Assembly: GCA_965220645.1 (NCBI GenBank)
Contig: OZ244836.1
Location: forward strand, 868,001 to 932,000
DNA from: Aldehydirespirator sp965220645
GTDB lineage: Bacteria > Actinomycetota > Acidimicrobiia > Acidimicrobiales > Aldehydirespiratoraceae
DNA: 64,000 nucleotides
Direction: 5' to 3'
Shown: positions 1 to 8,418 of the stretch, one piece after another
Layout: each line of letters starts with the position of its first letter
Numbering within the stretch: the first letter of the stretch is position 1
Notes under the pieces: model-generated
What the model saw: the letters and a program-made list of their open reading frames with translations, nothing else
Told to the model about the DNA's origin: nothing
The model's database searches: none
Made by a program: the position numbers and the translations under genes

Positions 1-1017
1 GGGGGCACAACCCTCGACCTCGGCCTGGTCAGGGACGGAACCTACGAAGTGAACCGGGAGCCTGACATCCGCGGAGTGCGGGTGTCGCTGCCCGTGCCCG
101 GGATCGTGTCGGTCGGTCTGGGCGGATCGTCCATCGCTTCGATCAGCAACTCGGGGACGGTGACGGTGGGACCGGCCAGCGCGGGTGCCGTGCCCGGGCC
201 GGCCGCGTTCGGTCGGGGCGGCACCGAACCGACTCTCACCGACGCCGACGTGGTGCTGGGACTGCTGGCCGACGGGCAGGAGCTCCCCGGTGACATCGTG
301 CTGGACGCGAGCCGGGCCTCGGCGGCGCTGGGCCCGCTGGCCGACGGCGACCCTGGGGCCGCGGCCCGGCTCGTGCATCAAGCCGCCCATGAGAAGGCGG
401 CCGCGGCCGTCGGGGACCTGCTGTCCCGCTCGGAGATCGATCCCGCCGAGATCACCCTCTACGCGTTCGGCGGGGCCGGAGCGTTGCACGCGGGCCCGGT
501 CGCGGACTTGGCGGGCATCAACCGGATCCGGTCGTTCGCGGCGGGCGGCGTCTTCAGCGCCCGCGGCGTCGCCGAGGCCGCGGTCGAGCAGCGCTACGAA
601 GCCGCGGTGCACCCGGACACCGATGTCGTCGAGGTCTTGTGCCGGCTCGTGGCTCGGGCCCGGCTCGACCTGGAGGCTGAACGCCTGCCGGCGATTGAGG
701 CTGAGATCACGGCCACTGTCGGCCATCAGTCGGGGACGTGCCGGTCGGCGATGGTCGGCCGCGATGTCGATCTCGCCTCGGATGTCGCCGATCTGTTGGA
801 GGGCTCCGACGGCGCCGATCCCGTGATCCGTGCCGACGTGAGCTCGCGCTTGCATCGGCCCGATCCCGGCGGGCATGACGCCGGCAGTGTCCTTCCGGGC
901 GGCGAGATTGCCGGTCCCGAGCTCATCAACGTCGCGGGAGCCGTGCATGCCGTCCCTTCGGGCTGGACGGCACGGCGTGACGGAGCCGACGACCTGCTGT
1001 GGGAGCGATGGCGGTGA
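1..1017 (+). CDS. Hydantoinase/oxoprolinase (HyuA) family protein, C-terminal part
   Basis: The frame is open from base 1, so the N-terminal half lies outside the window; 338 residues are present. The visible part opens with a G-G-T-T-L-D-L-G phosphate-loop motif typical of the ASKHA-fold hydantoinase A/5-oxoprolinase family. It continues with G-A-V-P-G-P-A followed by a P-T-L-T-D-A-D segment, the family pattern in which the order is normally G-P-A-C-Y...P-T-x-T-D-A. Family members are ATP-dependent amide- or lactam-opening enzymes, or carboxylase subunits. The cysteine usual in G-P-A-C-Y is replaced by A-A-F. The stop overlaps the next start, so it is co-transcribed with a thiolase-like gene, DUF35 and an acyl-CoA ligase. 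The substrate cannot be told. Confidence 0.8.
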   Translation, partial: GGTTLDLGLVRDGTYEVNREPDIRGVRVSLPVPGIVSVGLGGSSIASISNSGTVTVGPASAGAVPGPAAFGRGGTEPTLTDADVVLGLLADGQELPGDIVLDASRASAALGPLADGDPGAAARLVHQAAHEKAAAAVGDLLSRSEIDPAEITLYAFGGAGALHAGPVADLAGINRIRSFAAGGVFSARGVAEAAVEQRYEAAVHPDTDVVEVLCRLVARARLDLEAERLPAIEAEITATVGHQSGTCRSAMVGRDVDLASDVADLLEGSDGADPVIRADVSSRLHRPDPGGHDAGSVLPGGEIAGPELINVAGAVHAVPSGWTARRDGADDLLWERWR

Positions 1018-2174
1018 GCGTGCTCGACGGCATCGCCATCGTCGGCGTGGCCGAGACGGCCATCGGCAAGCTGCCGGGGCGCAGCGCCATCAGCCTGCAG
1101 GCCGAGGCGGGCGTGGCCGCAGTGGCCGCGGCCGGTCTGGGGAAGGGCGACATCGACGGTGTGTTCTCGTTCTCGGGCTACTCCCAGGCGATGATGCTGC
1201 AGGCGGCCAGAGTGGTCGAGCATCTCGGCCTACGGCCCGAGCTGGCAGTGGTCACCGACGTGGGCGGGCCCGGAACTCATCACGCGGCCCTGCTCAACGT
1301 GGCCGCAGCCATCGACGCCGGCATGTGCACCGCCGCACTGTGCACCTACGGCGAGAACGGCATATCCATCCGCCGCTCGGGACGGGGCCGAGCGCCGGGG
1401 ACCCTCACCGGCGGCGAGGACTTCGAGGCGCCCTACGGGCAGATCGCCATGATCAGCGGCTACGCCCTGTTCGCCCAGCGCCACATGCACCTCTACGGCA
1501 CCACCAGCGAGCAACTCGGCGCGGTGGCGGTCACGTCCCGCTACCACGCCTCGCTGAATGACAACGCCCACAAGCGGGACCCGATCACCCTGGCCGACCA
1601 TCAGGCGTCGCCCATGATCTCCTCGCCGCTGCGCCGGCTCGACTGCTCACTGATCTCCGACGCGGGCGGGGCCTTCGTGGTGACGTCGATCGATCGGGCC
1701 CGCAGCCTGGGCGTGCCCTACGTACGGGTGCTCGGCTATGGCGCGGCGACCACCCATCACATCCCGTCACAGGCCCCCGACCTCCACGAACTGGGCGGGC
1801 CGGTGGCTGCGGCCCGAGCCTTCGATCGGGCCGGCCTGACCATCGGCGACGCCGACGCGGCCTACATCCACGACGCCTGCACCTTCAGCGTGGTGGCCGG
1901 GGTCGAGGCTCTCGGTCTGTGCGGCGAGGGCGAGGGCGGGCCGTACTCCGAGTCGGGGGCGCTGGCGCTGGGGTCGGCGTGTCCGGTCAACCTGCACGGA
2001 GGGATGCTGTCGCACGGCCATGCCGGCGGCGTGTTCCACCTGCTCGACGCGGTGCGCCAGCTCCAGGGCGCCGCCGGGCGCCGCCAGGTCGAGGGGGCCG
2101 AGGTTGTGGTGGCCCACGGCAACGGCGGGGTGTTCTCGACTTTCTCGACCATGGTCCTGGGGCGGGGGCCATGA
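1008..2174 (+). CDS. Thiolase-like (SCP-x/Ltp-type) protein lacking the usual nucleophilic Cys
   Basis: A 388-residue member of the thiolase superfamily, close to the lipid-transfer-protein branch. ATG 1008 was chosen; GTG 999 adds three residues. The N-terminus G-I-A-I-V-G-V-A-E-T and the C-terminal histidine segment N-L-H-G-G-M-L-S-H-G-H-A-G-G are typical. Where degradative thiolases carry the acylated cysteine, this protein reads T-D-V-G-G-P-G-T-H-H, so it is unlikely to be an ordinary thiolase. In the Ltp2/ChsH2 steroid system a Cys-less thiolase-fold protein pairs with a DUF35 protein to act as an aldolase. The DUF35 gene overlapping here by ATGA supports a similar role, by inference. 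Confidence 0.82.
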   Translation: MAVSVLDGIAIVGVAETAIGKLPGRSAISLQAEAGVAAVAAAGLGKGDIDGVFSFSGYSQAMMLQAARVVEHLGLRPELAVVTDVGGPGTHHAALLNVAAAIDAGMCTAALCTYGENGISIRRSGRGRAPGTLTGGEDFEAPYGQIAMISGYALFAQRHMHLYGTTSEQLGAVAVTSRYHASLNDNAHKRDPITLADHQASPMISSPLRRLDCSLISDAGGAFVVTSIDRARSLGVPYVRVLGYGAATTHHIPSQAPDLHELGGPVAAARAFDRAGLTIGDADAAYIHDACTFSVVAGVEALGLCGEGEGGPYSESGALALGSACPVNLHGGMLSHGHAGGVFHLLDAVRQLQGAAGRRQVEGAEVVVAHGNGGVFSTFSTMVLGRGP

Positions 2175-2581
2175 CCGGCAAACCCCAACCCGCGACCGGC
2201 GATGCCGCGACCGCGCCGTACTGGGAGGCAGCGTCTCGCCACGAGTTGATGCTCCCTTGCTGCGACGGCTGCGGGCTGGTGTTCTTCCCGCCCCGGGAGT
2301 TCTGCCCCGTCTGCTGGGGCCGCGAGCTGTCGTGGCATTCGATGAGCGGTAGGGGCACGGTTTGGACGTTCACCGAGGTCCACGTGGCCTTCTACGACGA
2401 CACCTGGGCCGCCGATGTGCCCTACGTGGTGGCTGTCGTCGAGTTGGACGAGGGCCCGCACCTGCTGGCCAACATCATCGAGCCCGATGTGGCCACCCTG
2501 TCGGTTGGCGACCAGGTCGAGGCTGTGTTCGAGGATCGCGCCGAAGGCGTCGCCCTGCCCATGTTCCAGGTTGTCGAGTGA
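2171..2581 (+). CDS. DUF35 OB-fold/zinc-ribbon protein (thiolase partner)
   Basis: A 136-residue DUF35 protein. Residues about 27-45 hold a C-D-G-C...C-P-V-C zinc ribbon, followed by an OB-fold region (G-R-G-T-V-W-T-F-T onward). DUF35 proteins usually bind acyl-CoA and partner thiolase-like proteins. The ATG overlaps the stop of the upstream thiolase-like gene (ATGA), and its own stop overlaps the next start (GTGA), giving a tightly coupled operon. Its length matches stand-alone DUF35 proteins. Confidence 0.88.
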   Translation: MTGKPQPATGDAATAPYWEAASRHELMLPCCDGCGLVFFPPREFCPVCWGRELSWHSMSGRGTVWTFTEVHVAFYDDTWAADVPYVVAVVELDEGPHLLANIIEPDVATLSVGDQVEAVFEDRAEGVALPMFQVVE

Positions 2582-4149
2582 CGGACATCGACCGCTTGAC
2601 GGATCTGTGGTCGCTGTGCCGGGGCCGCACCGAGGAGCACCCCGACCGGGTCGTGCTCGACTTCGATGGCAAGCTGTGGTCTTGGGCTGAGCTGATCAAT
2701 GCGGCTGAGGCCCTCGCCGGTGGGCTGGCCGGAGCCGGGATAGCGGCTGGCGAGGTTGTCGGCCACCTGTCTCCCAACCATCCCGAGGCGGTGGTCACCA
2801 TGCTGGCCCTGCTGCGGCTGGGCGCGGTCGAGTGCCCGGTAAACGCCGGGCTGCGGGGGCACCAGCTGGCGCATGTACTCTCCCACTCCGGCGCGAGGGC
2901 GTTGATCGTGGACGGCTCACTGGCCGACCGGGTGGCCGAACAGTTGCCGTCGGCGCCCGCCGTGGAGTTCGTGGTGCAGCGGGGCGAGGGACCGGCCCTG
3001 GCGGGAGCGTCGGTTCTCGATTACGACGCGATGCGCCGATCCGGCAATCAGCCGCCGCCGTTCAAGTTGCCGCGACCCAGCGACCCGATGAACATCATCT
3101 ATACCTCGGGCACTACCGGGCCGGCCAAGGGCGCGGTGCTGCCCCAGGCATTTCCCATCGAGCAGGCCCGCATCAAGATCGAGCAGTGGAGCCTCACCGC
3201 CGACGACGTGATGTTCTCGGCCCTGCCGCTGTACCACGTCAACGCCCGGTTCTCGACGCTGGGCACCGCCCTGGTGGTGGACGGTCGGGCCGCGCTGGTG
3301 TCCCGCTTCTCGGCCAGCACATTCTGGGACCAGGTCCGCAGCGCAGGGGCCACAGAGGTGGGTGTGGTCGGCGCGGTGTCGTCAATCCTGCTGCGCCAGG
3401 AGCCGGGTCCGGCAGACCGCAACCACCAGGTGCGCATGATGCATGGCGCGGCGGGCATACCGATGGAGCGCCGGGCCGATTTCGAGGAGCGGTTCGGGCT
3501 GAGGCTGGTGACCGGGTTCGCCATGACTGAGACCGGCCACTTCTCCACCACCAGTCCCGACGACCCGATGCGCTACCGGGCCTCGGGCCGGCCCGTGCCC
3601 CAGTACGAGGTCGCGGTGGTTGACGCCGACGACAACGAGGTGCCCCCGGGCACCGTCGGTGAGCTCGTGGTCAAGCCCCAAGTGCCCGGCGTGATGATGA
3701 CCGGCTACCACCGCCAGCCGGAGGCCACCACGGCCGCGTTCCGCAACGGATGGTTCCACACCGGAGACCTGGCCACCATCGAGGCCGACGGCTACATCCG
3801 CTGGGTCGACCGCGCCGCCGACGCCATCCGCCGCCGGGGCGAGATGATCTCCTCCACCGAGGTGGAGCGAGCCGTGTGCGGGTTCGACACGGTGGCCGAG
3901 TGCGCCGCGGTCGGGGTGCCGTCCGAACTGGGCGAGGAGGAGGTGAAGCTAGTGGTGGTACCCGAGCCCGGCCGAGCGCTCGACCCGGCCGCCCTGCAAC
4001 GCCACTGCCAAGCCACCCTGCCCGACTTCTGTCAGCCCCGCTACCTGGAGATCCTCGAAGAGCTCCCCAAAGGCGCCACCCACAAAGTCAACAAACATCA
4101 ACTCCGCGGCATCGCGGGCGTGGGCGTCCTAGACCTCTCGGAAGCCTGA
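2578..4149 (+). CDS. AMP-forming acyl-CoA synthetase
   Basis: A 523-residue ANL-superfamily ligase that would activate a carboxylic acid to an acyl-adenylate and then the CoA thioester. The ATP-binding motif Y-T-S-G-T-T-G-P-A-K-G lies near residue 180. Later motifs are T-G-F-A-M-T-E-T, W-F-H-T-G-D-L and R-R-R-G-E-M-I-S-S. The late K of K-G-A-T-H-K-V-N-K is suitably placed for the catalytic lysine of the C-terminal domain. The start is GTG 2578, overlapping the DUF35 stop. It resembles crotonobetaine/carnitine-CoA ligase-type enzymes, but the substrate is not evident. It probably feeds the thiolase/DUF35 pair. Confidence 0.88.
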   Translation: MTDIDRLTDLWSLCRGRTEEHPDRVVLDFDGKLWSWAELINAAEALAGGLAGAGIAAGEVVGHLSPNHPEAVVTMLALLRLGAVECPVNAGLRGHQLAHVLSHSGARALIVDGSLADRVAEQLPSAPAVEFVVQRGEGPALAGASVLDYDAMRRSGNQPPPFKLPRPSDPMNIIYTSGTTGPAKGAVLPQAFPIEQARIKIEQWSLTADDVMFSALPLYHVNARFSTLGTALVVDGRAALVSRFSASTFWDQVRSAGATEVGVVGAVSSILLRQEPGPADRNHQVRMMHGAAGIPMERRADFEERFGLRLVTGFAMTETGHFSTTSPDDPMRYRASGRPVPQYEVAVVDADDNEVPPGTVGELVVKPQVPGVMMTGYHRQPEATTAAFRNGWFHTGDLATIEADGYIRWVDRAADAIRRRGEMISSTEVERAVCGFDTVAECAAVGVPSELGEEEVKLVVVPEPGRALDPAALQRHCQATLPDFCQPRYLEILEELPKGATHKVNKHQLRGIAGVGVLDLSEA

Positions 4150-4214
4150 ATCAGGCCAGCGGTCAATCCAGCGCTATGCCAGAAGTGATTTAGTAGTGCT
4201 AAACCCTAGAGTTC

Positions 4215-4317
4215 GTTACGACGATAGTAACAGCTTCTCAAGACAGAGCGAGCTAGCAGGTATGTCTGCTTAGATGAGTGGTTGGTATTGACTGTCTCTG
4301 ATCTTTGCTGCTACTGT
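4215..4317 (+). promoter_or_regulatory. Putative promoter and operator upstream of the BMP importer operon
   Basis: TTGACT at 4288-4293 is followed after 18 bases by TACTGT at 4312-4317, a plausible -35/-10 pair for the operon beginning at 4359. Upstream, GTTAC (4215-4219) and GTAAC (4227-4231) form a short inverted repeat that could be an operator. The 4150-4358 gap is markedly more AT-rich than the flanking genes and holds no convincing gene. Sigma specificity and operator function are inferred only. Confidence 0.35.
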
Positions 4318-4358
4318 TGAATGTTACAAATATCAAACAGACACCACTTGGAGGGATC

Positions 4359-5474
4359 GTGTCTATACGAGCACCAAAACTGCTTACGCTGTTTCTCGTA
4401 CTCGCTCTGCTCGCCGCATCTTGCGGTGATGACGACACTGACAGCGGGGATGCCGGGGATGAGTCGACTTCGGCCGCCACAACGGCTGCGCCGGAGCCGG
4501 CCGTGGAGGAGCCGGCCGGGGAACCCGCCGTGGAGGAGCCGGCTGCGCCGGAGCCGGCTGTGGAGGAGCCGGCCGAGGAGCCGGCGACGGTCGGTCTTGC
4601 TCTGCCGACGGCCAGGAACGACGGTGGTTTCAGCCAGTCCTACTACGACGGGCTGCTCGCGGCTGAGGAGGCCTACGGATTGACGATCGCCGTGCAGGAC
4701 AATGCCGGTGACCCGGAGCAGACGGTCGACGCCTTGCGCAATCTGGCCGCGACGAACGGTCTCGTCATCGGCGTCGGCGCCCAGTTCGCCGAGGCTGGCA
4801 CGATCGTGGCGCCCGAGTTCCCCGATGTCGAGTTCGCGATCGTCAATGGGCAAGCCACCGACGATGCCAATCTGCACATCTACATCGTCCGCCAGGGTGT
4901 GCCCGCTTATCCCGCCGGTGTGATTGCCGCGGACCTCACGCAGACCAACAAGGTCGGATTCATCGGTGGGCTTGAGATCCCGCCCACAACCCAGTCGGCT
5001 GACGCGTTCTCGGGCGGGGCCACCTCTGTGAACCCCGAGATCGAGACCGTCTCCACCGTCGTCGGTGATTTCGAGGACGTAACGGGCGCGAAGGAAGCTG
5101 CAGCCGCTCAGATCGCGGCCGGCGCGGATGTCCTCTTCGCCTTCGTGAACTCCGGACTTGAGGGAGTGCTCCAGGCCGTTGACGAGAGCGGCGAAGACGT
5201 CAAGATCTTCAGCGTCATCTTCCCGCAGTGCGGTCGTTCCACCCAGCTGGTGGGCACGGCAACGCTGAGCTCCCTCGCTCAGGTCGACGCGATGGTGTCT
5301 GCGTTCCTGGCCGGCTCCATGCCGACCGACCTCACTCTGTGGGGAGTCGAGGACCCAAGCATCCAATCGTTCGTGCTCTGTCCCGACTATGCCTCAGCGG
5401 ACTTGGAGGCCAAGGTTGCGGAGCTGTTGGCCGGAATCAACGATGGCTCCATCGAGCTGCCGGCCGGCGTGTAA
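4359..5474 (+). CDS. BMP-family substrate-binding lipoprotein
   Basis: A 371-residue PnrA/BMP-type binding protein. GTG 4359 is preceded by GGAGGG at 4350-4355 and gives a clean lipoprotein signal: hydrophobic core then L-A-A-S-C, so the mature protein starts at that cysteine and is lipid-anchored. A low-complexity E-P-A-V-E-E-P-A linker of about 45 residues joins the anchor to the periplasmic-binding fold (V-G-L-A-L-P-T-A-R-N-D-G-G-F-S-Q-S onward). BMP proteins usually deliver purine nucleosides or related compounds to a YufOPQ-like ABC transporter, and those subunits follow at 6880-10579. Two demethylase-like genes in the operon suggest the ligand carries a methyl group. Confidence 0.88.
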   Translation: MSIRAPKLLTLFLVLALLAASCGDDDTDSGDAGDESTSAATTAAPEPAVEEPAGEPAVEEPAAPEPAVEEPAEEPATVGLALPTARNDGGFSQSYYDGLLAAEEAYGLTIAVQDNAGDPEQTVDALRNLAATNGLVIGVGAQFAEAGTIVAPEFPDVEFAIVNGQATDDANLHIYIVRQGVPAYPAGVIAADLTQTNKVGFIGGLEIPPTTQSADAFSGGATSVNPEIETVSTVVGDFEDVTGAKEAAAAQIAAGADVLFAFVNSGLEGVLQAVDESGEDVKIFSVIFPQCGRSTQLVGTATLSSLAQVDAMVSAFLAGSMPTDLTLWGVEDPSIQSFVLCPDYASADLEAKVAELLAGINDGSIELPAGV

Positions 5475-5514
5475 GCCGCAACCGCGACCGTCAGCTACTC
5501 AACTCAAGCAAGCG

Positions 5515-6858
5515 ATGCACGAAGCAGGAAGCTACGGAGGGCCCTACGACCAGGATCTGTACAGGCGCTCCCTGAGAACAGAGCTCCCGCTGGGAGCAGA
5601 GCGGCCCATGTTCTTCGTTCCCGGCGCCGGGCAGATGGAGTTGGCCGGCAAGGCTCAGAAATGGACGCAATGGGGCCCGTTCCTTATTGTGGACGAGTAC
5701 ATCGGCTGGTACCGGGAGGCGCGTCAGCTCCGTGAGAGCGTAGTGATCGGCGACTGGAGTCCGATCTGCAAGTTCAACGTCTCGGGTCCTGATGTTCATG
5801 CGTTCATGAGGTTCATCCAGACGAGGAGGGACTTCGCCGACATCAAAGTCGGCCAGTCGATGTACACGGTGCTGGTTCGAGACGACGGGAAGGTCGTCCA
5901 GGATCCTCTGATCACGCGTGTGTCGGAGGACGCGTACGTGATCACAACGGATGAGATCGAGAGCTGGCTGCGTGATGTGGTTGAGATCAGCGATTTCGAC
6001 GTGCAGATCGAGGACATCCGCGCCCGGTACTGCCTGATGTCGATTCAGGGTCCGAACTCCAGCGCGCTGATGAATGACGCCGCCGGGCAGTCGATGGAGG
6101 GGCTCCGCTTCTCCCGACTGCAGGCCACCGAGATCGCAGGCATACCGTGTGAGATCCTGCGGCAGGGATTCACCGGCGAGGTCGGCTACGAGATCTACGT
6201 CGAGGCCGAGCGAACGAACGACCTCATAGCTCATCTCGTCGAAGCGGGTCGCAAGCACGGACTCGGCTTCCTGGGCAACTACACGTCGAGGCTGACCCGG
6301 GCCGAGGCCGGGCTGGTGATGCTGCACTTCGACTATCAGTGCGCCTTCGAGGGGGATCCCGGCATTCTGCGCCGCAACCAGCTCGATCCGGCGATGAGCT
6401 ATTGCTCACCGTTCGAGCTCAACCTCGACTATCTCATCGGACTTGATCGCGACGACGACTTCATGGGCAAGGCCGCGCTACAGGCGGAGATCGACGCGGG
6501 GGGCCCGGCTCGACGGATGAAGGGGCTCGTATGGAATAGCGACGACGTGATCGAATTGTTCGCGGCTCAATTCAGGGACGAGCCGTCGCCGCCGCCCATT
6601 CAGTTGCCCCACCCGCTGTTCCCTGAAGCTCACCCCATCGTCCACGACGGCGAGCAGGTAGGATGGGCGACGAGTGTGTGCTACAGCCCCACACTTCGGC
6701 GAGTGTTCTCGTTCGGCCGGATCGACGTGGAACTGACCGAGCCTGGAACTGAGGTCGTAGTCAGCTGGGGCGGCGGCGAGTTCCCAACGATGGACATACG
6801 GGCCACGGTGGTCGAACCACCATTCGTGTCTCGCAAACGGGCCACGGCGCTCATCTGA
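5515..6858 (+). CDS. GcvT/LigM-like folate-dependent demethylase (first copy)
   Basis: A 447-residue aminomethyltransferase-fold protein. Landmarks are Q-G-P-N-S-S (about residue 180), a G-F-T-G-E-V-G-Y-E-I-Y-V tract corresponding to the folate-binding core, S-P-F-E-L-N-L and F-M-G-K-A-A-L, then a C-terminal barrel. The segment L-V-W-N-S-D-D-V after the G-K/R-x-A-L motif resembles LigM-type O-demethylases rather than glycine-cleavage T-protein. Such enzymes pass a methyl group to tetrahydrofolate. ATG 5515 was chosen; no other starts with good support lie nearby. It sits between the binding-protein and ATPase genes of the importer, which ties it to the transported substrate. The substrate is unknown. 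Confidence 0.75.
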   Translation: MHEAGSYGGPYDQDLYRRSLRTELPLGAERPMFFVPGAGQMELAGKAQKWTQWGPFLIVDEYIGWYREARQLRESVVIGDWSPICKFNVSGPDVHAFMRFIQTRRDFADIKVGQSMYTVLVRDDGKVVQDPLITRVSEDAYVITTDEIESWLRDVVEISDFDVQIEDIRARYCLMSIQGPNSSALMNDAAGQSMEGLRFSRLQATEIAGIPCEILRQGFTGEVGYEIYVEAERTNDLIAHLVEAGRKHGLGFLGNYTSRLTRAEAGLVMLHFDYQCAFEGDPGILRRNQLDPAMSYCSPFELNLDYLIGLDRDDDFMGKAALQAEIDAGGPARRMKGLVWNSDDVIELFAAQFRDEPSPPPIQLPHPLFPEAHPIVHDGEQVGWATSVCYSPTLRRVFSFGRIDVELTEPGTEVVVSWGGGEFPTMDIRATVVEPPFVSRKRATALI

Positions 6859-6879
6859 GCGGCGTCCGGCCAAACAGCA

Positions 6880-8418
6880 TTGCCGGAATACGACGACCAG
6901 TCTGCCGGACAACCGGCGGCATTGCCCGTCCTGCGCGCGGAAGGCATCACCAAGACCTACGGCAGCCTGCTCGCTTGCGCCGGTGTCGACTTCGACATTC
7001 GAGCAGGCGAAGTGCACGCCTTGCTGGGCGAGAACGGAGCGGGCAAGAGCACGCTCATGAAGATCCTCTACGGGCTGGTGCGTCCTGACCGGGGATCCGT
7101 CTTCGTTCACGACCAGCGAGTGCGGCTGCGCAGTCCCCGCGACGCCAAGGCGGTCGGAATCGGAATGGTCTTCCAGCACTTCGAGTTGGTGGACAATCTC
7201 ACTGTCTGTGAGAACGTGGCCCTCGGGACCCCGTGGTGGCAGCGAAGCCGGCTAGCCACGCTCGCATCCGAGCTCGCAGACTTCTCGTCCCAGCACAGTC
7301 TGGAAGTGAGCCCGCACGCCAAGGTCGGTGACCTCCCTATCGGACTCCAACAGCGAGTCGAGATCGTGAAAGCTCTATTCGGTGGGGCGGAGATTCTCAT
7401 CATGGACGAGCCGACCGCGGTGCTGTCCCCGGTTGAGTGGACCGGTCTGCACCAAGTGATCAGATCTCTTGCCGAAGACGGCAAATCGATCGTCTTCATC
7501 GACCACAAGCTCCACGAAGCTCTTGCCGTCGCCGATCGCTGCACCGTGCTGCGCCGCGGCCGCAAGATCGGAACCATCGACGTTGAGGACGCCGACGAGA
7601 AGACCATCGCCAGGATGATGGTGGGCCGAGACGTTTCACTGCTCTCGAGGAATGCCCCCAAGGCACCCGGCGAACCAGTCCTCGAGCTGAGATCGATTTC
7701 CACCAACTCAGCTGTGCACGACGCCAATCTCGAAGAACTCTCCTTCACCGTGCACCAGGGTGAAGTCCTTGGAGTCGCCGGAGTGGAGGGCAATGGCCAG
7801 AGCACCCTTGCCGACGTGTTGACTGGGCTGGCAGCACCGACCGCAGGAGAGGTATTACACCACGGATCGACGGAGATGCTTCGTGAGGCGGGCAATGGAC
7901 GACCATCCATCGGGGTCATTCCCGCCGACCGGCACGCGCTCGGCAGTGCCGTCGATCGCCCCCTGCGGGACAACCTGATCTACCGGCACTTTGCCGCTGC
8001 GCCGCTGTCGAAGCGCGGGCTGCTCCAGTTCAGTGCCATCGACCAGCACTGCACCCGGCTGTGCGAGGCGTTCGACGTCCGGGCGCCGGGCATCCACGCC
8101 GCCTTCTCGGATCTGTCAGGAGGCAACCAGCAGAAGGCAGTGATCGCTCGCGAGATGCACAACCATCCGACGTTGCTGGTCGCCGTCCATCCAACCCGAG
8201 GCCTTGATGTCGGCGCCATTGAGTTCGTCTACGAGGTCATACGGGCCTTCCGGCGCGAGGGCGGCGCGGTCGCGCTCATTTCCGAGGAGCTCGACGAGAT
8301 CCTGGCTCTGTCGGATCGGTTCGTCGTCCTGTTCAAGGGCAGGCCGAGCGGGATCATGCGACCCGGTGAAGTGGATCTGACCGAAATCGGACTGAAGATG
8401 ACGGGCGCCTCGGCGTGA
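6880..8418 (+). CDS. BMP-type ABC transporter ATPase with two ABC domains
   Basis: A 512-residue protein with two ABC cassettes, as in the YufO/RbsA class. Domain 1 has Walker A G-E-N-G-A-G-K-S-T (about residue 50), a weak signature P-I-G-L-Q-Q-R and Walker B I-L-I-M-D-E-P-T. Domain 2 has a degenerate Walker A (G-V-E-G-N-G-Q-S-T) but a full signature L-S-G-G-N-Q-Q-K. Asymmetry of the two sites is normal in this family. It starts at TTG 6880, 21 bases after the demethylase stop. Its stop overlaps the first permease start (GTGA), so ATPase and permeases are translationally coupled. Confidence 0.9.
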   Translation: MPEYDDQSAGQPAALPVLRAEGITKTYGSLLACAGVDFDIRAGEVHALLGENGAGKSTLMKILYGLVRPDRGSVFVHDQRVRLRSPRDAKAVGIGMVFQHFELVDNLTVCENVALGTPWWQRSRLATLASELADFSSQHSLEVSPHAKVGDLPIGLQQRVEIVKALFGGAEILIMDEPTAVLSPVEWTGLHQVIRSLAEDGKSIVFIDHKLHEALAVADRCTVLRRGRKIGTIDVEDADEKTIARMMVGRDVSLLSRNAPKAPGEPVLELRSISTNSAVHDANLEELSFTVHQGEVLGVAGVEGNGQSTLADVLTGLAAPTAGEVLHHGSTEMLREAGNGRPSIGVIPADRHALGSAVDRPLRDNLIYRHFAAAPLSKRGLLQFSAIDQHCTRLCEAFDVRAPGIHAAFSDLSGGNQQKAVIAREMHNHPTLLVAVHPTRGLDVGAIEFVYEVIRAFRREGGAVALISEELDEILALSDRFVVLFKGRPSGIMRPGEVDLTEIGLKMTGASA

